A DNA stretch of 64,000 nt, taken from the NCBI GenBank assembly GCA_037974665.1, contig CM075772.1:43366552-43430551 (forward strand), read 5' to 3'. Origin of the DNA: Ehretia macrophylla (lineage: Eukaryota; Streptophyta; Magnoliopsida; Boraginales; Ehretiaceae). The notes beneath the pieces are model-generated. The model was not told the origin of the DNA and made no database searches. It saw nothing but the letters and a program-made list of their open reading frames with translations. The position numbers and the translations under genes are program-made. The stretch's first letter is position 1. Each line of letters begins with the position of its first letter. Shown piece by piece: positions 10,404 to 22,094 of the stretch.

Positions 10404-10744
10404 GGTTCTCGTTGAAGATTGGCTATGCAACATATTTTGTGTTCAAAGTCGAGGAGAATCACAATGAGATTGATAAAGCAATGGCTGCTGTAAGATACAT
10501 AAATGAAAAAGTGGATGGGATTGATGATGAGGGCTACACCGTGTTCATTGCTAAGAAACAGGAACCGGGGGAAAATTGTCGATTTGCACATCTTCGGACT
10601 GACGGATGGATGGAGGTTAAGCTTGGGGATTTTTACAACAATTTAGGATGTGATGGTGAGTTAGAGATGCATTTGTGGGAGACTAAGAACGGTAACTGGA
10701 AATCCGGTCTCGTTGTGAGGGGTATTGATATTCGTCCCAGTTGA
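10404..10744 (+). pseudogene. PP2 copy C: 3' half of exon 3
   Basis: Reads 'YATYFVFKVEENHNEIDKA', 'FAHLRTDGWMEVKLGDFYNN', 'NGNWKSGLVVRGIDIRPS' and stops at TGA 10742-10744. This is the larger C-terminal part of the PP2 domain, including the Trp that is a stop in copy B. Exons 1-2 and the start of exon 3 are absent and LINE sequence stands in their place. The first in-frame Met (10412) is internal to the domain. The reading frame is otherwise clean, so truncation may be fairly recent. Confidence 0.85.
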
Positions 10745-11060
10745 AGATAATTGTGTTGTTATAATAAAATGGAAGCGAATGAATCCGGTTGTATCTCTTT
10801 TGTTTCTGTTCAGTGTATCTCCCTCTAGTGTGTTAAGGGACTAGAAGCCCCTTTAGTTATGACAATCCTATGTACGAGTGTTTGTGAGTTGTGACTCTTT
10901 TACTTGTTACCCAATGAAATCAGTCGCAATAAATAAATAAGAAATTTTAAGTCTTGCTTGCTTTTCGAAACTCCTTTCAATCTATTGTAATTTGATTTCA
11001 AATTTATCAATGACTGTCGTGTTTGGGATATGCAAACGACTGACTTTGCCATAACATATG
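10745..11060 (+). other. 3' flank of PP2 copy C
   Basis: No gene. Holds the cluster's 3' block: 'TGTGTTAAGGGACTAG', 'CCCCTTTAGTTATGA', 'GTTTGTGAG', 'CCCAATGAAATCAGTCG' and AATAAATAAATAAG (likely polyadenylation region near 10930). It is ended by the copia LTR at 11061. Confidence 0.6.
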
Positions 11061-11662
11061 TGTTGGGCCCGAACCTCCCACATGATCAATTTGAAATATC
11101 AAATAATAATTGCAGATAAAAGGAAATATAGGATACAGATATTTAACGTGGAAAACCCTCAATTAAGAAGGTAAAAAACCACGGGACAAACCGATAGAAA
11201 ATCCACTATAAAAATAGTACAAGAATTAATACTCAAGTTTTTGTCCAAACTTGAGTTCCATCAAATACAAAAATATCTCACTTTCTCTTTGAAGTGAACC
11301 TAGTCCTATTTCTAGAACTACCCGTATTTGAGTAATATAAAAGAAAAAAAATCTTATAGAAAAATACCTCACAACTCTACCCTGGTTGTGAAATAACCCG
11401 GAGATTAATTTCTCACAATAATCTCTATTTTTCTCTCTCTTTTCTCTCTCTATTCTTCCTCTCTGTCTGTGCAATTTTTACAACTCCTCACCACCCTTCT
11501 ATTTATAGAAGCAGGGGTGGTAAGAAATGGTTATCAAACTGATAACTTGAAACGTTATCAATTTGATAACAATCACGCCTTGCCAGCCATGAATGATTGT
11601 TGTCAAATTGACAACAATCACTTTTTTTTTCTTCTTTGGCAACTTGGGGATGGACCCCACCA
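11061..11662 (-). repeat. 3' LTR of the Tork-like copia
   Basis: On the + strand the LTR runs TGTTGGGCCC...CCCCACCA; read on the minus strand it begins TGGTGGGGTCC just after a polypurine tract GGAGGGGGAGAT. A TATA-like CTATAAATAGAA (minus strand, near 11500) is a likely promoter. An inverted pair of 'TTGTCAATTTGACAA'-type strings lies around 11520-11620. No second LTR is present in the window. Confidence 0.75.
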
Positions 11663-11700
11663 ATCTCCCCCTCCAGACCCAAAGGAGAGGAATAACAGTT

Positions 11701-12540
11701 TCACAAGTTCAGCCCGGCCTGCTTGATGCAGGACTCAAATTTATTTCTTGGTAATGCTTTGGTCAGCACATCAACAACATTTTTGTCTATATAGATCTTC
11801 TTCAGCTTCAACAGTTCATCTACTATCACCAATCTCAGCCAGTGATATCGCACATCAATATGTTTAGTGCGTGCATGGTACATGGTATTTTTGCTAAGGT
11901 CAAGTGCACTTTGACTGTCACAAAATACCACATACTTATCTTGTTTGAAACCTAACTCTTGAAGAAACCGCTTCATCCACAACACCTCCTTGCCTGCTTC
12001 TATAGCAGCAATGTATTCAGCTCCTGTCGTGGATAATACAACACACTTCTACAGTTTGGATTGCCATGAGATTGCTCCCCCTGCAAAAGTGAAGATATAT
12101 CTTGATGTAGATTTTCTACCATCAAGATCACCTGCTATGTCGGCATCAGTGTATCCTTCAAGAATTGGTTCTTTGCCCCCAAAAGTTAAGCATGACTTTG
12201 AGGTTCCTCTGAGATATTTGAAAATCCATTTCACTGCTTCCCAATGAGACTTTCCTGGATTTGACAAGAATCTACTCACGACTCCGACTGCGTGAGCAAT
12301 ATCAGGCCTGGTACAAATCATTGCATACATCAAGCTCCCTATTGCTGAAGAATAAGGGATTTTTGTCATATGTCATTTTTCTTCCTCAATGGACGGACAA
12401 GATTGCTTTGTCAATTTGAAGTGACTAGCAAGAGGTATGCTAACTGGCTTAGCTTCTTTCATACTGAATCTTTCCAGTACCTACTCAATATACTTCTTAT
12501 GTGATAGCCACACCTTACCAGCCTTTCGATCACGAATAAT
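11701..12540 (-). pseudogene. Copia RNase H
   Basis: 'IPYSSAIGSLMYAMICTRPDI' type sequence followed by 'HAVGVVSRFLSNPGK', then 'DADIAGDLDGRKSTSRYIF', 'CDSQSALDLSKNTMYHART' and 'KHIDVRYHWLR', ending 'VDVLTKALPRNKF'. These are the standard tail motifs of Tnt1-type polyproteins. A stop/frame break lies near 12048 and another near 12370-12540. Confidence 0.9.
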
Positions 12541-12542
12541 CT

Positions 12543-13430
12543 CTATGCCAATATCTGCTTTATTGGTCCTAAATCCTTCATGTTAAAGGATTTAGACAAA
12601 TCCTCCTTGAGCTTCTGAATTATCCTTATATCTTGTCCCACAATTAACATATCATCAACATAAAGTAGTAAGATGATAAAGTTACCACCAGTGAATTGTT
12701 TGATGTATACACAAGGATCTGCTTCCGTCCTCTTGTAACTTTGACTCACCATGAATGAGTCAAATTTCTTGTACCATTGCCTTGGCGCTTGTTTCAAGCC
12801 GTATAGACTTTTCTTTAATTTACAAACCATGTGCTCTCTATTTTTTACATTGAAACCTTCTGGTTGCTCCATGTAAATTTCCTCTTGCAAATCTCCATGC
12901 AAGAATGTTGTCTTTACATCAAGCTGCTCCAGTTCCAGATTTTGACTTGTAGCCAATCCTAAGACAGTTCTTATAGAGCACATTTTAACAACGGAAGAAA
13001 AAATTTCATCAAAGTCTATACCTTTCTTTTGACTGAATCCTTTCACTACAAGACGAGCTTTGTATTTGATTATTTTGTCTCCATCTTTCTTCAACCTGAA
13101 CACCCATTTATTTTTCAGGGCTCTCTTTCCTTCAGGAAGTTTAATCAGCTCGTACGTCTTGTTTTTCAACAATGAACTCATCTCCTCTTTCATTGCATCC
13201 AGCCATTGGGTCTTTTCACTGTGAGTTAAAACTTCTTGGAAGTCCTCTGGCTCCCCCTCATCAGTGACTAAAATATAATTAGAACTTGGATACCTGGTTG
13301 ATGGTCGTCTTTCTTGTAAAGACCTTCTCAATTGAGATTCTACATCTTCTGGTTGAGCAGTTTGCTCCCCTTGTTCAACACCTTCTGCATTTTCAGCATC
13401 ATCATCGTTGTCAGATACATCATCAACCAT
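12543..13430 (-). pseudogene. Copia reverse transcriptase
   Basis: RT of about 250 residues: 'WLDAMKEEMSSL', 'KARLVVKGFSQK', 'LEQLDVKTTFLHGDL', 'YGLKQAPRQWYKKFD' and the catalytic 'LLYVDDMLI'. The YVDD box is intact; the first catalytic Asp lies in 'LDVKTTFL'. An acidic, Glu/Asp-rich linker (about residues 1-40) precedes it. The frame ends before RNase H. Confidence 0.9.
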
Positions 13431-13547
13431 TGGTCCAGGTTCTGTTTGTTCAACATCTTCCCTCCTTGTGGCATGATTTGTTAGGGAAGATATAGGTGTT
13501 GTATCTGAAACACCTCTATTTGCATGAGTGTTTGGTTTAGCTTTCTG

Positions 13548-14520
13548 CTATTCTCCAGTGATCTCATGCTCATAAAAGATAAGGTCTCTGCTCCTAATGA
13601 CTTTTTTCTTCTCCGGATCCCATGCTCTATATCCAAACTCTTCATCGCTATATCCTACAAATATGACAAGAGTCGCCTTATCATCAAGTTTGGATCTTTG
13701 CTCCTTCAGTACATGCATGAAGGCTTTGCATCCAAACACCTTCAAGTGGGAATAAGAGACATCTTTTCCCGACCATACTATTTCTGGTAAGTCGAAGTTC
13801 AAAGGTACCGAAGGAGTCTTGTTGATTAGGTAGCATGTTGTATTGATTGCTTCTCCCCAAAATGGTTTTGGTAAGTTAGCCATTTTCAGCAAGCAACGAA
13901 CTCTCTCCATAATGGTGTGATTCATCCTTTCAGTTATACCATTATGTTGTGGAGTACCAAGTACCGTCTTTTCATGCCTGATGCCGTGCGTGGAGCAATA
14001 CACCTTAAATTCTCAGGACGTGTATTCTCTACCATTATATGAACGGAGACGCTTCAAAGGTTTTCCAGTCTCCCGTTCTACCATAGCATGAAAATGCTTG
14101 AAGTATTCAAATACCTGATCTTTTTTTTTTCAACAAATACACCCACATTTTTCGTAAAGCATCATCAATAAAAGTAACAATATATCTATTACCACCTAAT
14201 GACTCCGCCTCCATGGGACCACAAACATCAAAGTATACTAACTCTAATTTATTTTCTTTCCGACTTGATTTTCTTTGGAAAGAAACTCTATGATGCTTTC
14301 CAAATAAACAATAATCACAAGGGTCTAATGATGTACCTTTGGCTAAGGGAATGAGGGACTTCTTAGCCAAAATTTGTAACCCTTTCTCGCTCATGTGCGC
14401 CAGCCTTTTATGCCACACATTTGGAGAAGCTTCATCTTCCACAGCATTCAGTTGTCCACTATACATTTTCATTTGTGTCTTGTACAGCGAGCAACAAAGT
14501 TTACCTCTTGCAACCACCAA
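13548..14520 (-). pseudogene. Copia integrase (pre-integrase and core)
   Basis: In 14520-14107: 'VWHKRLAHMSEKGLQ', 'CDYCLFGKHHRVSF' (the HHCC zinc part), 'FDVCGPMEAESLGG' and 'VTFIDDA'. In 14003-13548: 'GTPQHNGITERMNHT', 'FWGEAINTTCYLINKTPS' and 'KVFGCKAFMHV'. A frame break and stop near 14004-14106 split the catalytic core. Asp-Asp-Glu residues are spread over both pieces, so it is inactive. Confidence 0.9.
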
Positions 14521-15480
14521 AGTTCCTTTGGTGAGCTTCCATTGACTGTTGTCTATCTGGTGCTCGTATCCTTCTTTGTCTTGCCGAGATCAAATTAAGG
14601 TGGAGATCTGGGATGTGTCGGACATCCTTTAACATCATTCTGCAGCCAACATTTGTTTGAACACAAATGTCTCCAACTCCCACTATTTTTGCTTCACTGT
14701 TGTTCCCCATTTTCACTGTGCCAAAGTCTCCTGCATTGTAGACAATGAAAAAATTCCTATTGGGAGTACAATGATAAGATGCTGCTGAATCAACAATCCA
14801 TTCGGTTTGAGAATCAGCAACATGATTACAGTCATTTTGTGAGCAAAGTAGTGTCAACTCATCATTTGATGTAGAAACTGCTATAGCTGTAGAGTTTTCC
14901 TCTGCCTTCTTTTGATCTCCTTTGTTTTTCAGCAGATTGTAATTTCTCTTAAGGTGACCAATTTTATTGCAATGGTAACACCTTAAATTTCCTCGAGACT
15001 TGGATCTCCCTCTGGAATTTCCTTGTCCTTTGGAATTTTTGCCGGCACTCCTTCCCCGATTTTCAGTAACAAGGGCTTGTGCCTAGTCTGATCCAGAATC
15101 CTTCCTTCTCATCTCTTCATTGAACATGATATCTTTCACCATGTTCAATTTCAGCTTGTTGTCTTGAGATGAATGACTGAGTGTTACCACCAGTGTTTCC
15201 CAACTGTCTGGTAATGAACTCAGAAGAAATAATTCCTGCAGCTCATCATCAATTGTTAGCTCTAGCATTATAAGTTGATTTATAAAATTCTGAAAACTGT
15301 TGAGATGGTCGGCAACAGATTGTCCCTTCTTTAATTTGAGATTCACGAGCCTTCTTATGAGGAAAACTTTGTTCTGAGGAGATTTTCTCTGATAAATATT
15401 TTCCAGAATTGTCCAGATTTTATCAACTTTTTTCTCTGCAGAGATGTGGTAAAAGACACTCACATCAATCCACTGTCTGA
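14501..15480 (-). pseudogene. Copia gag and protease
   Basis: Gag (15480-15083) reads 'KIWTILENIYQRKSPQNK', 'LVNLKLKKGQSVADHLNSF' and 'LLSSLPDSWETL', the UBN2-type gag. A zinc knuckle around 14955-14995 reads CYHCNKIGHLKRN with its last Cys replaced by Tyr. The protease (14857-14560) has 'WIVDSAASYHCTPN', the DSA/G active-site motif of copia. The N-terminus of gag is cut off. Confidence 0.85.
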
Positions 15481-15499
15481 TGGCAAACTACATGCGTAA

Positions 15500-16780
15500 C
15501 ATTCACTTGTATTTATTGTGTTGGTATGCGCGATCCAATTCTAACAAAGTGGTATCAAAACTCGGGGTCACACACAAAATGCAAAAAGATCAACTATTGA
15601 AAAAACTTAAAAAGGCCGGACAGGATTGACAGTTTGTAGTCAAGATATTGCTGATAATTGAGCAACATCAAAAGAAGATTAACAAAAAAAAAAGTATTCT
15701 GTTGCTTGAGCAAAAGACTACTGAAAAGGGGATGGTCGAAGCAAAAGAGGTATTTGCGTCAAAAGATGGTGCAGTGCTTGTCAGAAAGACAATAGAGTTA
15801 AAAATTATTGTCGTGATGCGTTGAGCAGATTGATGCCGCACCGGAACAATCAAACAATAAAAAAATTGTTATCACTCGAAGGAAAATTTAAGTGCCAATA
15901 AAAAAGATCAGATTTGAGGAGTTGTCAAATTTGGAGTTGAGGGAGGAACATAATTGTGTCCCAAAGTTTGTTACAAAGAAGAATAAAATTGCAGCAGGAA
16001 GATCACGATTAAATGTGTCGTGTTGAAGAAATGAAGTTGTTCGAAGATGGACAGAGCTTTGAGCAAGAGAAGAAATCACCATGCTTGAAGGAGCTGGAGC
16101 TTGCTGCAATTCCTGATGATGGCTGAAATTTGGTCGTGAATAGACCTCAAGTAAAGCGAGCCAGGGAATGAGCTCATGAGATACATGTTGTGATGTTGAA
16201 GAAAAAACATCATGCACTACACTTTTTCTTTTTTTAAAAAAGGTTGATGCATGATTCAAGTTTGACAACAAAAAAAATTGAAAAAAGAAGAGAGGAACAA
16301 TATGGAGGCAAAAACAAAAGTGTTTAAGGGAGGACTGTGAGTTTGATCAGATGATTGACCACATTGATCGAGAATTTGATTAATCAAGATTTGGAAGCCG
16401 AGATAGTTAGAGATTCGTTAAGGGAGAAATTGTTGGATATATGACTCATCTCCAACAATAGAAGACAAGACTAAATGACTTGACCTAACTTTTAATGGAT
16501 GATGTTAGGCCAAATTGAATAATAACCACAAATTATCATATTTAGTTGTCATGGAATTGGCTATAAATAAGTTTCATTGGCTTTGTATGAAAATATCTCA
16601 AGCTAGTTAAGTAATGTAGTTATAAGAGCCGGTTAGTAACCGAACTCGGAAAATGTATCGGGGTTTGGTTATCATAGTAATTTTTGTGAGTAATAGAGAA
16701 TTACTTCGTGAATGTAGGCAAAGTCTGAACCACGTTAAAAATGTTGTATTCATTGCATTTGTGTGCTAGATCCATTTCCA
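15500..16780 (+). mobile_element. LARD-like non-autonomous LTR element
   Basis: A 3' LTR of about 350 bp (16431-16780) begins TGTTGGATATATG right after a purine tract AAGGGAGAAAT. Its last bases ('TAGATCCATTTCCA') resemble an LTR end at 15505-15546 ('GCGATCCAATTCTAACA'), which is followed by a primer-binding site TGGTATCAAAA at 15550. The 880-bp interior has no pol domain; it is rich in 'AGAAGAAA' runs and stops. The 5' LTR is reduced to about 40 bp, cut where the Tork-like copia begins. Confidence 0.65.
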
Positions 16781-17700
16781 AAGGTGGTTACATTTTTTTT
16801 TTTTGAGAAGTGGCTACACTTCCTCCATCCTATTTTTTTTTATTATCTCAAATAACATTTGAAAACCATTGCAAAAAAGTTTAAAACCATTGCAAATGAC
16901 TTTATACAATAATTTTCTTATCGTTGAATCCACTCCCGTTGTCTATTATCTACTTCAACGGTTTTTTGTTGCAAATAAATAGTAACAGTAAAAAATCATT
17001 GCCATTGATTCTTTTAGCAACGGTTTTTTTCTAATGATAAATGTACTTTTATTTGCAACAGTTTTAAAGATTAACAACAACAGTTTTAAATACTTTTTGT
17101 GATAGTTTTTGCTCGTTACTACAACAATTTTCAACAATTTTTGTGAGATTCTCTATCCAGTTTTTTAACGAGTTACACTTGAATATATTCTTCTAAATAG
17201 GTAGCAATAAGATTCGAACTCAGGATCTTTTGATATTGAACTTTTTAATTTTGTTAAACTGACTATCTTATCTAAAAGTAAAGTTGCTAGAGAGATGTTT
17301 ATGTTATTCATTTATTATCTTACGAACATTTTGAACTGATCGTCTCATTCAATAGTCAATACTTTTGCCAATAAATAAATAATAGTATTTGACACTTGCA
17401 ATGCTTTTTTTTTTATAAAATTGCAATGATTTTTTAACTAATCGACAGTAATGTAAAACTAAGAAGTAATGAAATCTCAAATTTGGAAAAAATGGAGAAA
17501 TAAAGCAGTCAAAAAGAGAACCTAGTTAATCAATTTTTTGGAGCTTTTTCTCTATCTTTTTCAAATAATCAGTTCTAATAATGTCTCAAATTCAATGAAT
17601 TAAACACAAATTTCATCCTGAATAAAATATTGTAAGATGTCTCAATAAATAAGAATATAATAAGCAACAATTTTTGCGTGTTGCATTTAAGCTTGTAATT
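16781..17700. other. Gene-free stretch with a dispersed repeat
   Basis: About 16855-17140 is a diverged copy of 50040-50300: both carry 'CATTGCAAAAAAGTT', 'AATGACTTTAT', 'GTTGTCTATTATCTAC' or close forms, and several 'CAACGGTTTTT' strings, which resemble sub-terminal repeats of DNA transposons. From about 17530 the sequence matches the PP2 3' flank at 61440-61590. No gene. Confidence 0.5.
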
Positions 17701-18250
17701 TTACCCCTCACATTCAAGACAATTTTGGCGATAACTTGGTCTTCTATCTATGGATTAGCTCCAAAAATTCTATCATTTCGCTCAAGCCAAATGCTGTAAA
17801 TACAAGAGTTAAAAGCAATCCTAATAATAGCAGACTTGTCATTTTATTTATGGTTTTAGTGCTATTGTTTAATGCCTAGAAGGTTTATGAAGCAATCATG
17901 TTTTGAGGTTCACCTGTGTGTGTTGTGGGGGGTAGTTGTTGTGTTGGGGAGGGCCTCCTCTCCTAAAATTTACTGAAAACAGCATTTCCCTTTTGCATTC
18001 AGAAGGTTTTTGCCCCAAACACATTATTCAATTGAGACATATTTTCTAAAAGAACTTGCTCAAAAGCCGAACAGCATTTGCATTCTGCATTCAGAAAGTA
18101 CCTGCCTCCAAAACATTATTAAAAAAGCACTACTCAATAGAGACATATTTTCTAAAACAACTTGATCAAAGGCCCCCGTCTTGCATCATAACTTTACACT
18201 ATCAACACATGAACCTAGTTGTTGTTGTTTTTTTTTTTTTTTCTAAGTAA
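17700..18250 (-). repeat. Duplicated block with a LINE zf-RVT fragment (copy 1)
   Basis: 17703-18250 matches 62826-63314 plus 63929-64000 almost base for base. Its first 150 bp, read on the minus strand, give 'SAIIRIAFNSCIYSIWLERND' (here as two neighbouring strings) and 'RIFGANP', the zf-RVT to RNase H hinge of a LINE. The remainder is non-coding, with internal near-repeats of 'ATTCAATTGAGACATATTTT'. Copy 2 at the window's right edge carries a hAT-type insertion. Confidence 0.7.
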
Positions 18251-18709
18251 ATAATTTGTATTTGATTAGAAAATAAAATGTATTAGGTGGGTCATAAGAC
18301 CATTATATTGAAAATGAAAATAAAAGAAGCTAGCTAAAAGACATGCGCTATTAAGTACATAGGCTAGTTAAACATACAATAAAAAAAAATGCAAATGTTC
18401 TATCCGCTAAGTTAACTAGTTATATGTTCCTGCACCAGTTAACCGGGTAACTTAGGCCATTGGAACAACCCAAATAAGTACAAATCTAAAACAAAAGATG
18501 CACAAAAGATTACCCACAAAAGAGTCAATCATCAAGACCAAGGGTAGTAATTTGATCACGAGAACACTATGTACGCACAAAGGAATTATCTTGGGAGCGG
18601 AAGCGGGAACGGGAGCGGGAGCGGGAGGGGGAGGGGAGGTGGGCTCGGTACCTTTTGATTGGGCAAGCCTGGTGAGCCTTGTTGCAAAGGGGAATAATTG
18701 AAAATAGGT
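18251..18709. other. Gene-free stretch with a GGGAGC-type purine repeat
   Basis: No gene recognised. Near 18595-18640 a GC-rich run of GGAGCG/GGGAGC units stands out against AT-rich surroundings and reads Gly-Ala-rich in one frame. Confidence 0.5.
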
Positions 18710-19830
18710 CTATCGAATTTGGATAATGGGGAATCATGTTTGGACATTCTCAGTAGAAATGAAGGGGAATAAAATGCACCATATTCCTTTGTATTTTTAC
18801 AAAGTTGTATCATAAATCATGTATTTTAAAAAATCGTGTTATAAACTCTATATTATGAAAAACGTTGCACACACGTCCAAACTCAAATTCAGTTTAACTA
18901 TGTTAGTTAACCTTGTAAAAAGATAAAATTGTCTCGTTTAAAGAAAAATTAGCCAGATGGAGTATCTGCAACCTTTTTAATATCACAAAGGGGTATTTAT
19001 CACTTTTTTAAATATTAGATGAAGGTATTTATATCATTCTTCATTTTGTAATATCAAAACTATGAGATCCACAATCTTAAACTGATGAATATCATTTAAT
19101 TAAAAGAATAAAAAATATAAAGCTTATATAGCAGAACATTGATGTCTACCATAAAAACATGTAAAGCTTATGCTTGAAGTTCAAGGCCCGTGAAGATATA
19201 TACAACCACATTATTCTACAAGACACCATTAAATCGATGCAAAATCAATTTCAAATCAAAAGAAAATCACTTTGAAAGAGTTTCTCTCTCTCTAGGGTTT
19301 TCAATTTTTTTAAATTTTTTATTTTTGGAGGGGCAATTTATAACATTATCAAAAACACAGAGGTAATCAGCAACTGATGTTAGAAAATGAATATTTTTGT
19401 CATTCTCCATGTGTTTTACACCTTGATAAATGTCAAATTTGTATCTTAGGCGTGAATATTATACTCACGTTAAAATTGACAGAAACATAGATGGTGGGGG
19501 GTGTCATAAACAATATTTTTCATAACACAGGGTTTATAACACATCGTTTTAAAATACAAGGTTTATGATGTAACTTTGAGAAAGTACAAGGGGTATGGTG
19601 CATTTTACTCAAATGAAGGATATCATCTTACTCATGTCTATCGTGAAGCTAATCGATACGTAGATTGGTTAGCAAACTTTAGCCTACATCAACAACTTGG
19701 GTCTTTTACTTTGGAAGAGCCTCCGACTGTGCTTCAACCTTTGATAGAGAAGGATAGATGAGCGATAAGTCCTGAGAATGATTCGATTATGATTGGCTTA
19801 ACCTCCCTTTTGATTAAAAAAAAAAAAGGG
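18710..19830 (+). pseudogene. LINE RNase H fragment split by a MITE
   Basis: Joining the flanks of the MITE in frame gives 'SCLDILSRNEGYHLTHVYRE' and then 'ANRYVDWLANFSL', the C-terminal RNase H of a plant LINE, with the last catalytic Asp in 'YVDWLA'. The right part (19611-19761) ends with TGA, followed by a 3' tail with a run of A at about 19808-19820. Only this tail of the LINE is present. Confidence 0.7.
18766..19610. mobile_element. MULE-type MITE with perfect 9-bp TSD
   Basis: Inverted ends GGAATAAAATGCACCATA and TATGGTGCATTTTACTC bound an 845-bp element without transposase. AAATGAAGG occurs directly on both sides (18757-18765 and 19611-19619): a perfect 9-bp target-site duplication, as Mutator-like elements make. 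Same family as 5442-5998. Confidence 0.88.
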
Positions 19831-21735
19831 AGAATCTGGACCAGCGTGGATTCGAGTTATCAGCTAAGGGATTTGATGCGGTACCCGCTGATCAGGTAGG
19901 TAATAAAGCTAGAATAGGATTCTGCTGATTTTTTATTTGCTATTAGACAAAGAGGAACGCGAGTCAAATACGGAATTGGAATTTAAAATAGATAAGAGGT
20001 TTGATGCGGTACCCGCTGATAATTAAGGAGTAAGTCTTCAATGAGGCAACTCTTCTCTCATAAGAGTGTGAGTTTCATGTATTTTTTTATTTTACAGCCT
20101 GACACAAAATTGCCTCATAGAAGAAAAATTCGCTGATAAGAGATGTATATGTGCGATCAGATTAAGGATGACCGACTCGCTGCAATTTTTAAATTTGATC
20201 ATAACAATTATGGAGTCTTAATAAAATAAGCGTTGAACAAAAAAATAGAAAAACTATGTGATTTTCACGTGATTATATATAGTACTTCTCATGTTGTCAA
20301 ATTATAAACGGAAAAATGAGCAAGAACTAACAGTATCATATATTCAAAAGATAAAAAGACTACAATATTGTACTTTTAAAAGTAGGGGATCACTTTGTCA
20401 ATATGCTAAAGATAATGAACTAAATTGGATATTACCCCTCGAAAAGAAATAATAAAGAAAGATGTAAAAACACTCTTTCTGTAGACATTAATATTAGAAA
20501 GATGTTTTATAAAGGACTAATTATTTTCTCTTCTCCAGTGAATGGCCACGAATGTATTAAGTTAATTTACTACATGAGATACTTTAATTCTCTAAAATAT
20601 GTTATCGAAGAGAATTGAAAATAGTTGTTATTTTACAAGTTAAGAGCATTACGAAATGACTTGCGCTTTAATATGCATAGGTGAATCTAAAACTTTACTT
20701 TTTAATGGATATTTTTTTATTTTTAGACTACGAATACCCTTATATTTAATATATGTTGCATGATCATTGGTGAATAAGAACATAAAAAAAAGGGTTAGTG
20801 ATAGAATCTTACTATAAAAAGAGAAAGACAATAAAAAAGAAAAATCTAAGTATATTGTCATGGTTGTTGCATGTTTTAACATATATTCCTGTGTATTTAA
20901 GAGATTCAGTAATATGTAATTGTTCAACTCAACCGTGTTTTATGGCAAATATTCCAAATAAAATCTGGCAATAAAAATTGTTCTCTCTCTGAAATAACTA
21001 AGGGTGCATGCGACGTCTTTTTTTTACCAAACAAGAGCAGAAACTTAAGAGTTTTTTTTTGGGCTAAGTCAGAGAAATAGATATCCTTAAAAATGAACCA
21101 AAATAAAGGGAGATCATCCGAACAAATAGAAAACAACTGCTAAAAATGAAAGCGAAGCCTGCAAACAGCAAGCAATCTTAAGAGTTTAATGTTCTAATTT
21201 ACCAATATTACCGACCTCAGAAAAAAAAAAAGAATGATAACAATGGCATCGTAATAAAATAAACATTGACAAATACTTTGTAGACTAAGAATACCCTTAT
21301 ATTTAATATATGTTGGGGAATCAGTGATGAATAAGAAACATAATATATTAATTATCATCTAATTTTAAGTTGTGACCTAATCAGTACGATTTATGATTCG
21401 ATACGATTCAAGATTTGTGAACTATGATAGAGTCTAAAACGGTTAGTTCTTAAAAGTCATAATTTTTTGGTCTAAATACCAAAACAATTTTCTTTTTCTG
21501 TTGTTTCAAAAGACTTCACATGGTTATATACTGATTTTCAAACCCGTTAAGTATTTGTTACGTTTTGTATTATAAGTTAATATCTTAAACAGTTATGATT
21601 ATAATTATTTTTTATTTTTGCGAGAATCGATCCCTAAATTTGATAACAATGGCGTCTTAATAAAATATTGACAAAGACTTGTTAAAAATCTAAGAATTGT
21701 TTAGGAAACGAACGATAGAAAAGAATCAACGGTGG
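19831..21735. other. Gene-free PP2 D upstream region
   Basis: No gene. A 20-bp string TTGATGCGGTACCCGCTGAT occurs at 19873 and again at 20001. From about 20520 the sequence matches other PP2 upstream regions (42790-42890). The string 'AATACCCTTATATTTAATA' occurs at about 20730 and 21290 and, slightly changed, near 43390 and 45910, so this 5' flank is itself internally duplicated. Confidence 0.55.
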
Positions 21736-21740
21736 TGAGG

Positions 21741-21860
21741 TAGCCACGTAACATTAGAACAAGCATGTAACATCCTCCTCCTATAAATACATGACGAGCT
21801 CGAGAAAGAAAACGCAGAAAAAAGAAGTTTGTGACCTAGCATTACCATAAAAGAAACACG
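21741..21860 (+). promoter_or_regulatory. Promoter and leader of PP2 copy D
   Basis: TAGCCACGTAAC at 21741 contains an ACGT core of the G-box/ABRE kind and is shared with copies E and F. TATAAATA is at 21782-21789. The leader of about 70 bp to the ATG at 21861 is nearly identical in copy F. The conservation suggests common regulation; which factors bind is not visible. Confidence 0.7.
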
Positions 21861-22053
21861 ATGGTAAACACAACCCCAGCTTTGTGTGCATGTGTGTGTT
21901 TTTCTAATGCTTCTTCATGATGCATTATTTCTGCAACTTAACAAATTATTTTTCTCTCTTGTTCAATAGGCTAAGATCTTCATACCAGCAAGAGATCTTG
22001 AAATCACGGATGGAGACAACCCATCTAACTGGCATTGGTTTATAGCTGATGGG

Positions 22054-22094
<41 letters not shown>

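Larger units (their letters stand above)
11061..15490 (-). mobile_element. Tnt1/Tork-like Ty1-copia element, 5' truncated
   Basis: Order on the minus strand: gag (15480-14945), protease, pre-integrase and integrase, RT, RNase H (ends 11701), polypurine tract, 3' LTR. That is the standard copia order. The gag N-terminus, primer-binding site and 5' LTR are missing; the break near 15490 abuts the LTR remnant of an oppositely oriented LARD-like element. Several stops interrupt the polyprotein. Confidence 0.88.

Noticed and set aside
18498..18701. Frame with 'GAEAGTGAGAGGGGEV'
   Set aside because: Translation of a GGGAGC purine repeat; no domain.
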